Shown piece after piece: positions 43,883 to 55,528 of a stretch of 64,000 nt of DNA. This stretch comes from Lotus japonicus. Lineage: Eukaryota > Streptophyta > Magnoliopsida > Fabales > Fabaceae. Each line of letters begins with the position of its first letter. Position 1 is the first letter of the stretch. The translations under genes were made by a program, and so were the position numbers. Where the stretch lies: contig NC_080044.1 in NCBI RefSeq assembly GCF_012489685.1, forward strand, positions 77,238,732-77,302,731. Reading direction: 5' to 3'. A model generated the notes under the pieces. The model made no database searches and had not been told where the DNA came from. It saw nothing but the letters and a program-made list of their open reading frames with translations.

Positions 43883-45373
43883 AATGTACAGAGTAACCCT
43901 CAAGGTTTGCCAGAATGATATCCACATCATTTTGTCTAAAATATACACTTCACTCACCCATTTTCAACATTTGCGACAGAATTATCATAATCTGTCATAA
44001 AATCCAAATAATATAGGTTAGTGACGAGTTTTATATAGGGAAGTTTTCTATCGCAAAATTCGTTAGTAATTTAACTCTGTTTATTTTAGCGATAGATTAT
44101 ATTTTCATCTCTAAAATCGGTAAGTATAATTTAAAATACTTGTTAAATTTTGCATTATTAGTAATGGATTTTTGAAATGAAAAAGAATTTCATTGCTAAA
44201 ATGAGGATTTAAATTAGCAACGAATTTTGCGACGAAAATCATCCATTTATAAAATCTATCATTCAGTTTGTCTCTATTTTTCATTATTCAAATTTTTTGT
44301 AATGGATTCTAATATTGTTATAAAATTTAAAAAGAATAAAATTAAGTTTATATTTTAGTAAAAATATGAGTTTAATTTCTATGCACCGACGGTGTAAAGT
44401 TTTTTTACACTGTTAACCAATCAGATTTCAAGATGTGAGAAAATATATATTTTTATTTAGTTTCATTAATTGACGTAACACATACTTAAAATCTGATCGA
44501 TTGACGGCGTAAATCAGTGCATCATCATTTTCCTCTAAAAATATAATAGAATGAAATGTCATTTTGGAAAATATTGAGGATTGTGTGTATTTTGTCAAAA
44601 ATAAACATTTGAAAAATCTGTGGTTGGCACAGAGAAAAAAGAATATAATAGTTACTTGACAAATAATAAAATAAAAAGCAAGGAGGAGTGTGTGGTCCCT
44701 AAGATGTAACAGTGGGTCCTAGCTTTGATTCCCGTATTGGTAGAGCCATGTGATGCGGGTCCCGCTGTGCATCGAAGACGTCCACATCAAGGGTCACCGT
44801 CACGTAAAAATTGCAACAAAGCTGGGAGCTGCACGACGAGAATGTGAACAGTGTTTCTTCTTTGGACGCCCCGATTGCGAACAGCTCATCCACCTAATAA
44901 TCAACATGACACCTCTATCTACGCTAAATAACGAGTTATTAGTTTAAGTGATACATGTTGAATTTCATTTGAACATACTTTCAGGTTTGAATAATTGAAT
45001 CTAATGAATGAAAAAACCGGTTGGATTAATTAGTCTTATTTAATTGTAGATGTTTCTAACTCAAAAATGATTTCTACCTTTACATGTGTCTACACAAAAA
45101 AAACTCTGCTCACACAGATTTTAGTGTTGTTTGTTTGCTTGTTCTTCTTTATTTTCGAATAAAAATTGATTGATGAGAGATTAACCAAGAACTGTCAGAG
45201 TCTTATGACGCTACTTAGCAAGTGTTCATGAGTGGTCCTGGTAAGTTTTTCATCATGAGATTGTTGATAATTGGAATCTCTAAACCTTTTAAAGAAACAA
45301 CTTAAGTTCTTCTCAATTGTACTAAATTAACCAAATTAAGACTGTGATTAATTTTCTAGTCACGTCTAATTAA
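43883..45373. other. Intergenic DNA with CACTA-like and MITE relics
   Basis: 43972-44290 is dense in short motifs such as 'gcgacagaatt', 'tcgcaaaattcg' and 'gcgacgaaaat' on both strands, resembling CACTA subterminal repeats, but no CACTA end was found. A MITE copy lies at 44367-44535. 44700-44930 is GC-richer with open frames on both strands but no domain. No gene called. Confidence 0.4.
44367..44535 (-). mobile_element. MITE-like repeat, copy B
   Basis: About 170 bp, the reverse-oriented relative of 27858-28031, sharing 'ctgattggttaac' and 'attaatgaaa' and the 'gcatagaaatt' end. Confidence 0.65.
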
Positions 45374-45382
45374 TATAATTTA

Positions 45383-46590
45383 GGTGCCCACTAGGGTGGT
45401 CAACTTAAAAATTGGTCCATGGGATCCACCCATGGACCAAGGGCCCCTTTAGTAATTTACTTATTAAACAAAATTAAACCCTAATTTTTTTTTTGTAATC
45501 TGCTTCTGCAATTTCATTTCTCTCGTTTCTGTTCAAACACATATCACACATGCATAGAAATTTCAATATTGCTTTTCAAAAAAAAAGAAATTTCAATATT
45601 GGTTGAGTTGGAAGTGAGAGTGGCATTGCTCAAGTGCAATTCAATTGCAGAGAACTTCAATTCTGTGTGATTTTGGTGCCAAATGCTGAAGTGGGTATGA
45701 ATGGTGGTGGGTCATTGGGTATTCGTTCTTCTGGGAGTTACGGGTCTTTGGAGGAGCAGCAGCTACTACAGAATGGTGTGTAACCTATTCAAAGTTCAAA
45801 CAGCAGCGCCAGCACGCAAACCTTCCAAGGTGCTCAAGGAGAAAGAGATCCTTCACCAGATATGGATCTTATCCCCCTTATGCACCTTCTTCACCAGACC
45901 CACAACACCAGATCCAAATCCTCCATCCTCTCCGCCGATGTCGACATCGGTGACGGGACCATACCCACTTTCAGTAATGGCAAGAAAAACACAACACTGC
46001 TTATGACTTCGATTTTGCATTTCTCGTTGTTGGTAAGAAAAAGAGCGATTCGTGGTGTTGTCGTGTTCTTGTGCGACGATCCTGGAGAGATCGCGCTTGA
46101 AGGTGTCCCAGGCGAGCTCGGTGAGGAAGAGATTTCGGGTCAGGTGGAGGGAGAGAGATGGGGTTTGGAACTTGGGGTTACCTTTCTATCTTGACAATTT
46201 CAACTTCAGTTGTTTTTCTTCATCAGTAGAAAAGAAAATTTCTTAAGTAGTGTAATCTGTTTCCCATAAACTCATAATTGCAAGAACGAAAAGAAGTGCT
46301 CTTATGAAAGTGAACATGAAGGGAATGCATAAATCAGATATTGGCCTCAGATAGAATCTTCATTATGGGGAAGTGATGGAATGGTGATTCAAGGAACGGA
46401 GATGTGATTCAGTTTAGGCAAGGAGGGGAAGGGGTGGGGAAGAAGTGTTACACTTACATTTTTACCCTTTTTTCATCTATTAAATCCTGACCATTCAATT
46501 AGAGAATATTTCAAGTTGCTAAACACTAATGGTTATAAATCATGGTGCACCGGTGGACCAAAATATTAATGGTCCACCTTAGTGGGCACC
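45383..46590. mobile_element. Pack-MULE-like element 3 carrying gene fragments
   Basis: 1208 bp with a perfect 9-bp duplication TATAATTTA (45374-45382 and 46591-46599) and inverted ends GGTGCCCACTAGGGTGG and GGTGCCCACTAAGGTGG. Inside, from ~45698, a coding-like stretch starts MNGGGSLGIRSSGSYGS and stops after about 30 codons. Another frame continues with ARKPSKVLKEKEILHQ. This looks like the N-terminal exon of a host gene with splice junctions or frames disrupted. The donor gene was not identified. No transposase. Confidence 0.85.
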
Positions 46591-46646
46591 TATAATTTAA
46601 TATATGAATCACCATAGTATCTTTTAGACTTTAAGTTTAGTTATTA

Positions 46647-46944
46647 CTCCCTCCGTTCCCTATTATAAGTCACATTTTTTGAAAAAATTTTGTTACAAAA
46701 TATAAGTCACTTTCTAATATCTAGAAAGCATTAAATAATTTTTTCCAAGTTCACCCTCATATTTAATATGAAAGAGATGATAAACTTTAGAAGTATTAAC
46801 TTGGAGAGAGAAAATCATGGGAAAGTAAATAAGGGTAATCTAGGAAAGTAAATCATTTTTTTTTTACAAATTTATTACTAGTAACTACTTTTCTTAATCT
46901 AAGAGATTTAGTTATTTGTGACTTATATATAGGAACGGAGGGAG
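46647..46944 (+). mobile_element. Stowaway-type MITE, copy 3
   Basis: 298 bp with ends CTCCCTCCGTTCC on both sides and flanking TA. Very similar to copy 1 over its whole length. Confidence 0.92.
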
Positions 46945-46946
46945 TA

Positions 46947-47977
46947 TTATGTTGTAGTTTTAACCATTATTAACGGGTACCCTCAAAATAAAAAATAAAA
47001 ACCATTATTCATTTTGCTAAGATTAACAATAATATATACACAACTCATTTTCTAAATACTTTATTTTCACTTATTTTTGTTTCTATCTCTCTCCTCTTAT
47101 CATCTATTACATCTTATACTTTCTTTCTTTTACTTTTTCTTTTCTTCATATCTCTCTTCTGATTCCACCTCTTTCACCTCAAAAAGATGTGTGTAAATAA
47201 CATTATTGGGCCAAGATATATATAAAATTTTATAATGGTGCTTAAATCTCAACAATTGATCAAATATCCCAGTATAAATTAAAGTATATCATATAAAAAT
47301 AAGAACATTTCTGTGTTGCTAGGGTTTGACGGGTTCAGTTAGCAAATTGCGGGTTTTAGTTAAAAATAATTGTGATAATTATAATTAATGGTATCTAATT
47401 CTGTGGAAGTTTGTGGTAGGGTTTTGTATTTCAGTTGTTTAAATACTTGGGAGAGTTTATTAATGTCTCCTAGCATAAGAAAAAATGTTAGCATGTAACA
47501 TTCACCTTTAACACCATCTTTTTCTTTAATTGAGTAGTTAGAATTCATTTGAGGATCCAAGGCAGGGTTCTTTACTATTGTTTCATGATAGCTTTTGTTC
47601 CAAGTGCGTCACTAGCACGACGATGAGCGGGATCTTATTGTTTCACAGGGTTAATTAATCTCTCTTTTCTGCCTCTTTACCCATTTCAGGTGCTTCAGTT
47701 TGGTTGGTCCCTTTTCTTTTTGTGGTGAGTCCTTGATTATATTGCTTCTCTTTTTGTAATTAAATCCAACTTTTTCTAACACACTCAATTAAAAAAAAAA
47801 CTTTTGCTAACCCTCTCAATTCAAAGAATTAATCATCACCATTATTTGCACTACTATCACTTTTTCATCTTTATTATGGGTATTCTGAGGCAGCTTATAC
47901 CTTAGGTAACATGCTCCACTTTCTCCTCACAATCGATGTCATTTTGGCAGTTTATTTTTTATGTATAAAACAAAAGC
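46947..47977. other. Intergenic DNA with a T-rich dispersed repeat
   Basis: 47035-47215 belongs to the T/C-rich repeat group (ending 'aataacattattggg'). No gene recognised in the rest. Confidence 0.4.
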
Positions 47978-47982
47978 AAATC

Positions 47983-48524
47983 TGTTGAGAATTCAAGTGC
48001 GGAGTTTAAGTCCGACATTGGTTAAGTGTGGGTGAGGAGAAGAGTTTATAAGAGATGTGACTCATAAACCTAATGCCTTAAGGTTTTGGGTTAAGATGTG
48101 GTGTTAATATCTCTTGGTTTCTTGCTCCTCGACCCATGGGCTCCCCTGTCTCCCCCAACAAGTGGTATCAGAGCCGATGGTTGGTGTAGTCATGGTTACG
48201 ACTTCTTGTGTCGAAAGTCTTCCTAGCGATGTGGCTAGGCGGCGCGTTCCGTTGACGCGGTGAAGCGAACGACGGTGCAAGAGTGGATAAGCTTCCGCGG
48301 AGGGGGCATGATAATGTGGAGGTGACTCGCACTTGAGGGAGAGATTGTTGAGAATTCAAGTGCGGAGTTGGAGTCCCACATTAGTTAAGTGTGGGTGAGG
48401 AGAATAGTTTATAAGAGATGTGACCCATAAACCTAATGGCTTAAGGTTTTGGGTTAAGATGTGGCGTTGATATCTCTTGGTGTCTTGCTACTCGGCCCAT
48501 GGGCTCCCCTGTCTCCCCCCAACA
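47983..48524 (+). mobile_element. TRIM: miniature terminal-repeat retrotransposon
   Basis: 542 bp complete element. LTRs 47983-48160 and 48346-48524 start TGTTGAGAATTC and end CCCCAACA; they differ by about 12 substitutions and one indel (~93% identity). Target duplication AAATC on both sides (47978-47982 and 48525-48529). Two bases after the first LTR is TGGTATCAGAGCC, the tRNA-Met primer site, and a purine tract (gagggagaga) precedes the second LTR. The 185-base interior cannot code for a protein, so it must be mobilised by other elements. Confidence 0.93.
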
Positions 48525-48529
48525 AAATC

Positions 48530-50473
48530 CAATGACATTTTTTATTTGTAAATCATCCCACCATATTATAAATATTTTTCTATATATTATCAACAATTTT
48601 ATGTTAGATCATGTTAAAAATAAATTCACATAATATGAACCACGACTTTATAACAAGACTAAAGGTGCAAGCATCTAAACACCGGCAACTAATATGCCTA
48701 AAGGAGAGTCTTTAACATTAGAATTATAGTACTTGAAGAAGTTATTCACATAAATTTCAATGATTTTTAAAAGGTCTCGAAATTATATAAAACTCATGCA
48801 CTAATGATTTTAATGAATGGATATGAAATGGAGGAAAAACTCTCTGGAACAACCAATTAAACAGATTGAAAAGCCTGAATTCTACAAGTGATGTTGAAAC
48901 TTGAAAATTATCTACATACAACGCAACTTACAAGTTATGAAAAGATAATTGGAGAAATCTCTATAGGAGATAATTAGAACAAGGTTCAAATTCAGAGAAG
49001 AAGAAGAAGACCTTGCTCTAATATCAGAAGTAGAGCTCAAAAGAATAGAAGTGCTCTAAAATATGAAGGATGAGCTATATATGGTAATGCAAGATAAACC
49101 CAACCAAGGCATAAGAAATGATTTTTTTGAGCTTGCTCTAGAACGACACCAGGCCATAAAACCATCATATGAACAAGATGAATATTCACAAATAAACTAA
49201 ATGATAAGATTTTTTCTTTTTGTAAAACATCATCTTATTTATAATATGTCACCGTTAATTGATAATGAGACTAGCAAAGAAACATGTCACAATTGCTACT
49301 TGGCCAATTGTAATTAATTACACAATATATGTAGACAATAAATTGAATAAAGTGTATATAAAATCATCTCTCCTTCGATTTTTTATCCACAATTAATGGC
49401 TAGTAGTTGGGTGATGATGTATTATACTATTATCTAAATAGTTAGCTATTAGAGCTAGGCTATATAGCTGGGACACATAGGGGTGTTGGGGGTTGGACAA
49501 TAACGGATGAGAAAATGATTGCCAAAAGTTATTTCCGTGTGCGCACCATTTTCATACTCACGGTCACGAACCTTGCTGCAGCTTTTATTCACTACGAGGA
49601 AGGGAGAAAGAAAAAGAATCAGATGATGACAAAGAGTGAGTAAGATACTGTGGCCTGTAGCCTGTGGGTATATTTGTATATATTTTCTTGTTTACGTTAT
49701 TAGATATTTTTTTATAACTGTTGTTCTGTTTATAAGCATACTTTAGACCTGAGGAATTCAAAGAGTAGCATATATTAATGCTTAGAGTTTCAATTTCCAC
49801 AAGCTACTTTTAACGTTTCGTAATTAATCAAATGAGCTGACATAAGTTCAACACTGTTAGTGGGGTGAGGAATTGAGGATTAGTCACACTTTTGTGGATG
49901 TGGTTGTGGGAGCACTTTAGTTAATGATTGAAAAAAGTTAAAAAGTTTTATTTATCTTTAAAAATGTCACATTTATAAATTTAAAGATTAATTGTAACCA
50001 AAAAATAAATTTAAAGATGGATGTTGTTACCTTGCAATTCTTGATGACACTGTATGCGCGATAATTCTAATGGGCTTTTATACAAGGCCTAACCTAGATT
50101 GAGGCTTGTCATGGCTATTAAGTATTGAGTACGACTACTGCTTACCTATACATATAAATTCCTTTTTCTTTCTGGGCCCAAGAGTGGTTGTGGATGTACT
50201 CTAGCTTCTCTGCCCTTGACCAAAAAAAAAAAAAAAAAAAAAAAAAAAGCTTCTCTGCCCTTCATTTATGCAAAACTTCTAGATCAAATGCTTATGCTTG
50301 TACGCACACACTAGTCATAATCTCTGCGAAACGGCCATATATTTTGTACTTCAATATTAATAGTTATTATTTGCAGATAATCACAATTAAATTTGATTTA
50401 AGAAGAATGGTAGTTAACAATCTAGTCAATTAAGTGGGGTTTTGAGGTTATCTAATATCTTGGTAAAACCACT
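48530..50473. other. Intergenic DNA, no gene recognised
   Basis: Nearly 2 kb of AT-rich spacer. The only distinct structure is the poly(A) insertion at 50203-50262. Short open frames have no recognised domain. Confidence 0.4.
50203..50262 (+). mobile_element. Poly(A)-only insertion with a 15-bp target duplication
   Basis: The 15-mer AGCTTCTCTGCCCTT occurs at 50203-50217 and 50248-50262, bracketing only GACC plus an A tract of about 26. This is what LINE-type target-primed reverse transcription leaves when it copies almost nothing but a poly(A) tail. Confidence 0.75.
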
Positions 50474-50482
50474 CTAACTTAG

Positions 50483-51532
50483 GACAATGTCTTCGGTGGG
50501 TCAGCTTGTTTAGTGAAGCACCGTGGTTCACTCCATTTTACTGTCTTAAAATACAAAAATAACCTTTTAACAAACAGATATTCCAAAAATACCATTTTCT
50601 CTTTTCCACCATACCTCCTCCGCCGTGTATCTTCCGGCCACCACACCATGTCCAAGCAAAGCAGTAATTTGTAATCGTGATATGTCATGGGTCCAATTTC
50701 TTTGCTGCGGACCTTGGTCCCTCTGCTCCCAACTCTTTTATTTTTTCTGGTTTTTAGATCTGTCTCATCCCTTCGATTAATGCTTTGATTGAGATAGCTT
50801 TCCTTCGATTAATCCGGTAAACACCGTCGTCACAACTAGTTCACATCCTCCCTCTTCTTCCCCACCATGTAGCCTCCCTCCTCCGCCTATGCACTTAGTT
50901 GTGGCTGCCGAAGATGGGATGAGAATCTGGAGATGGAGAGGATATCAACAACTTTTGTCGACTTCTTCTTCGCCGAAATTAGTCCTCCGTGCTTATCACT
51001 TCCGCGACAACCATTATTGCCGGCGGCGATGCCGGAAGCGGCAAGCGAGTACAGATCTGAGCAGATTTGGAAGACAACTACTCTCTCTGGAAACCTCAGC
51101 GATGTAAACAATGGTTGCGGAATCCCGATTGTGGTTCTGTCATTGGAGATCTTGGTGGTGTTGGTCGACATCGGGAGTTAAAAGATCTCCACCGGAAACA
51201 CACGTCGCTGCTGAACTTGTTCATTGCTTGTGGCGGCGAACGTGGCAAGAGTCACTACTGGAGATAATGGCGTGAAGGGACCCAGAGATAATGACGTCAC
51301 GCCGGAGAGCTTGGAGGAGGTGCTGCCGGCGAACTTCGGGTTCTAATGTCGTCGTACATGAAACTAGAAGCTTCTAGAGCGTGGAGCTATGGAGGAAAAG
51401 GACATTATTGGAAATGTCGTTTTAAAACTGATAAGATCTAAGCCATTGAAATTTTTAATAATATATCTAACGGTGTATATGAAAGTGAACCACCGTGGTT
51501 CATTTTTCAACTGAACCACGGAAGACAACACC
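50483..51532. mobile_element. Non-autonomous Mutator-like element 4
   Basis: 1050 bp with a perfect 9-bp duplication CTAACTTAG (50474-50482 and 51533-51541). Ends GACAATGTCTTCGGTGGGTC and GGTGTTGTCTTCCGTGGTTC are diverged inverted repeats, followed by CACCGTGGTTCA on the left and its relative on the right. The interior at 50880-51350 is GC-rich with open frames on both strands but no recognised product; probably captured gene DNA. A related right end opens the window (1-79). Confidence 0.85.
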
Positions 51533-51541
51533 CTAACTTAG

Positions 51542-53240
51542 GTGGCTGAATAATATTTTAACTCATGTCTTAAAAATCATAACTCATAATACATAACAAA
51601 ATACTATTGGACTATCTAATACTATGGTGATTTTATCTAATATTAATTTTCTGTGGTTCTATACCACTGTTAAAACTTAAAAGCATAGAGAATAATTGAA
51701 ATTAAGTGTCAAAGTGAGTGTTGCTAACATTCATTTTTAATTATTTTTTCTTGAAATTAAATATAGAGTTCCGATCAGCCCAAAAAATTACTGAACCTTA
51801 TATCAGTTAAGCTAGCCCAAATAATCCATAACCAAGTGGACGGCATATTCCTTAGCCGAAGTGAGATTTAATTATCTCGTTCAACTTACGGTCAAGTGCA
51901 CTTATGTAGTCAGTTTTATAACACCATAGTGTTGCATGCTGGGCAAACATTAACTCGAAATACTTGCAACAAATGCGTAACGTATTGAGTATGACTTTAC
52001 TCATTAAGTTATCTCATTGTTTTTCTAGGACTATGAACTTCTCATTAAATATTCTCATACTCACTTAAGCGCTAGAGAGCATTTGCAGGGTACCCTTCTC
52101 GCCATGTCATCACACATTACCACCATTCCGGAGATTGCACCGCCATAGCACTCAGATTTTGTAAGTATAGATAATTCTAGATTTCTGTTAATTCAAATTA
52201 AGATGAAGAAAATCATGATATCTTTCCCTCAAATTTCGTGCCAAAACGTAAAACAAATTAATAGTCAAATTAATACGAAGAGCGAGTTATCATCAACTAT
52301 GGAGAACGGTGGGCAGATTCATTAACCATGAGATCGAGTGTTGGAAGCAAACAAGTGGGGTGAGGTGTTGACAATGACCATGCATGAATAGATAGCTATA
52401 ATGGGGAAAAGAGGGAATGAGAGGGACGTCACTGTTTATTGTGACAAAACAAAACAAAACTGGGGACTACTTGATGCATGGGATTGTGATTGTCATTTGT
52501 TAGTTTCTACGTTGAGACCCCCCTCTGTACATATTTGACCTTACCATCTCTGAATATATTTTTAAGGACCACTCCAACAATCTTGGTGAAAAGTTATGAG
52601 TCAGCTCAAATTGATAACAATGTCAAAATTAATGTTCATTTTTCTTGCTCAACTTTAAAAGAAAAATGCAATTTGAAGTCATCTTGATGGATTATTTGAT
52701 GAATGATGGTTGAAAACCCAAAATATTTTCAACAATTCTTTTATAAGGATATATATGTTACCCTAATTTGACTTACAAATTCTAACAATATTTCAGGGTA
52801 AACCTAATTAACCCAAATGCTAGTCAATGAGGTTTGTTTTATCCTATATAAGGAATATTTTTATCATATTTTTAATCAATGTGAAAGCGTAACATATAAA
52901 TCAGTTTTTTATTCATTAAATTCATGTGTTAGTTTGTCTTAGATGGTAGCTGCAGCTCGGGATTCAGCGGATGACTTTATAATAATGCTAGGGTTTGAAT
53001 TGTTGGTTCCGTTGGTTTTGGTGGGGACTCTAACACTCTTCATAAAGAGCTTCTAATTTGGAATTTTTGTGCAGATTTCTTAAAATTGGAGCTATGTAGA
53101 TGTTGGAATTCCTTCTTATTCAGGACCCCTGAAATGGACTAGCTCTGTTATGGTGTAGGTGCCTAGGAGTTTCTCTTTAAGGGCGGAATAGTGATGACAA
53201 TGACTCTAAACATATAAATGTCAGTTACAGTTTAACAGTC
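51542..53240. other. Intergenic DNA, no gene recognised
   Basis: AT-rich spacer of 1.7 kb before the tandem array. Nothing supportable. Confidence 0.4.
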
Positions 53241-53880
53241 ACATTTGAACGTTGACACTTCAGAGAGTATATGTCTATATATAAGCAATGAAAGAAGTTT
53301 CAAGCTTTAAAGAGAAGTATTCAAAGAAAAGAAAAAAGATATATCCAAACAAGCTCTAAACCTAAAATCTTCGATTGAACGTCTACTTGAGGGAGTATAT
53401 ATTCATAAGAAACAGAAGAAAAGTTTCAAGCTTGAAAGAGAAGCATTCCGGCTTATCAAAAAGAAAGAAAAGATCGAGAAGCATCTAGAGAAATAAAATT
53501 GTATCCAAACTTGCTGCAACCGCTGATTACTGTAACATTTGAACGTTGAGACTTGAGAGGGTATACATCTATAAGAAATCGGAGATCGAACAATTTCAAA
53601 CTTGAAGGAGAGGTATTCAAAGGGGGAAAATAAATAAATCGTATCCAAACGAGCTCCAAACCTATATAACGGCGGGCTAGAGTAACATTATTGAAACGTG
53701 GAGAATTAAGAGAGTATGTATTTATAAGAAAGGGGAGTAAAGTTTCAAGTTAACACAAGGTATTCAGAGGGGAAAACTGAATAGAAAAGTTGTATCTAAA
53801 TAGACTCTAATCCTTTAATTGCCGATTATTGTAACATTTGAACAATGAGACTTGAGAAAATATATATCTATAACATTTAT
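53241..53880 (+). repeat. ~150-bp tandem repeat array, about 4.3 units
   Basis: Diverged head-to-tail units start near 53241, 53371, 53535, 53685 and 53834. Each has the order 'acatttgaacgttgagactt', 'gagagtatat.tctataag', 'gtttcaa.cttgaa.gagaggtattca', 'gtatccaaac.agctc.aaacc' and 'gattattgtaac'. Unit lengths of ~130-164 bp are close to nucleosome size. The last unit is truncated. Confidence 0.85.
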
Positions 53881-55314
53881 AACATTTATTTTTCTCACTA
53901 GAACATTATTTAGAAAAATATTAGTTAATTTTCTCTTAAATTACTAAATGAATATATACGTTTGAAGTTTCCTTTAACTATCATTTATTTGTGAATCCCA
54001 AGTGCAACCTCAACAATGATATACGTGCATCTCATTTTTTAAACACTTCATTTTCACCTATTTTTGTTTCTATCTCTTCTTTTATCGTGTGTGAAGAGAA
54101 CATTATTCATCCCAAGTGGGAGTGAAATAGGAGAACACTTGAGCAATTTTTTTCTTATAAATGGATAGTTAATAAGAAATAAATAGGAGTATAATTTTTG
54201 TTAAGAACCATTTTAAATTCAAGTGGGTGAGTTAGATAAAACATATTTAACCTTAATTTATAATTAACTGTGTAATTTTTTTAAAGAAAAAAGGTGATAG
54301 GGACACCCATTTCCCCTTTTTTCTTCAAAATAAAAAATTGAGTTTGGTACGTGTCTTACGTCAGGAGTGGGGACATGCCATTGACAAAAGAAGCCCCCAA
54401 TTGTATTATTAACTTTAAATAATATATTATACTAATTAAGCAATATTAATAAATAATAAATCTCACTTATGTCCCCATCCGGTTATATGTCTCAGTTCCA
54501 GGCACTGCACTGCACTGCAGAAGAGGATCAGAGCCACCAATGCTTATGTGGCTCGGCTCATCAACTGGCTTAAAATTAATTTGTAGCCTTCCATACTTTT
54601 CAATCTCAATGTAAAAATAAGAGGAAAAAATATAGAAATGAATATATGAGAAAAATAGACTATTTTTAAGTTATTTAGTTTAGGAAAAAATAAGAGAAAT
54701 AAAAGGAAAAGTAAACTAAGATTTACTCTATTATCATTTTGTATAGTTGCATAACAATAGTTTATCTCATATGTATATAAATAAAGGCTTTTGAAAATAA
54801 TTTTTAAATACATATAAAACTTAATTAAATATTGTGGTTATAAATTTAAATTAATGTTCACATTATTATATTGTGATATTAGTATATTAAAACATAATAT
54901 TTAAAATAACTAATAATTTATTATTATTTCAATAACAAAGAGCTTCTACACTTTCCAGCCATATATGAACGAGAATGTGACATTAGTGACATTTTAAAAC
55001 ATTATTTCTAATATATTAGTGACTTGAGTACTTGTGATAATGAAAATTTCATCATAATATACTTGTAGAGACAATTTTTTTAGACTTTTAAAGACGTAAA
55101 TGATCGTCATTAAAAGCATTATTTCTTGTAGTGTTCATTTCCCCCTAAGTTTTCATGGTGATCCAAGTTTGTGTGTGGTGGACAGAGGAAACTAATCGTG
55201 GTGGAAAGGTAGAGGGATGCCATGTACGTCATTACTTGCGCCCCTTGAACCTGAGGGACTTGTTTTAAAGCTTCGTGTTTGTTTTTCTTCAAATCCGGTC
55301 CCAATCTGCTCTCG
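53881..55314. other. Intergenic DNA with T-rich repeat and a CACTA-like end
   Basis: 54030-54122 belongs to the T/C-rich repeat group. At 55133 the sequence ends CTTGTAGTG, the complement of CACTACAAG, which looks like a CACTA terminus with subterminal 'gtgac' motifs upstream; its partner end was not found. No gene recognised. Confidence 0.4.
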
Positions 55315-55322
55315 CTCACCGC

Positions 55323-55520
55323 CAGTGGCGGATCCACCACCAGGCTTGGTGGGTCCATTGCCCTAGCTCAAACAAAAAAAAGAAAATATTTCTTTGGATC
55401 AAGTAAGTTTTTGGGCAAAAAAAAAAAAAAGAAAAAGGCAAAATTTACAAGATAAGACAAAATTTGGGGACTTAATAATAAATTTGCCCCAGCTTCCCAG
55501 ATTTTCTGGTTCCGCCACTG
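55323..55520. mobile_element. hAT-type MITE
   Basis: 198 bp with inverted ends CAGTGGCGGATCC and CAGTGGCGGAACC and an 8-bp flanking repeat CTCACCGC / CTCACAGC (one mismatch), the hAT target size. Interior A-rich, non-coding. Confidence 0.8.
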
Positions 55521-55528
55521 CTCACAGC

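Noticed and set aside
44700..44930. GC-richer stretch with open frames on both strands, considered as a small gene or tRNA-like locus
   Set aside because: No cloverleaf arms, no A/B box pair and no protein domain could be found.
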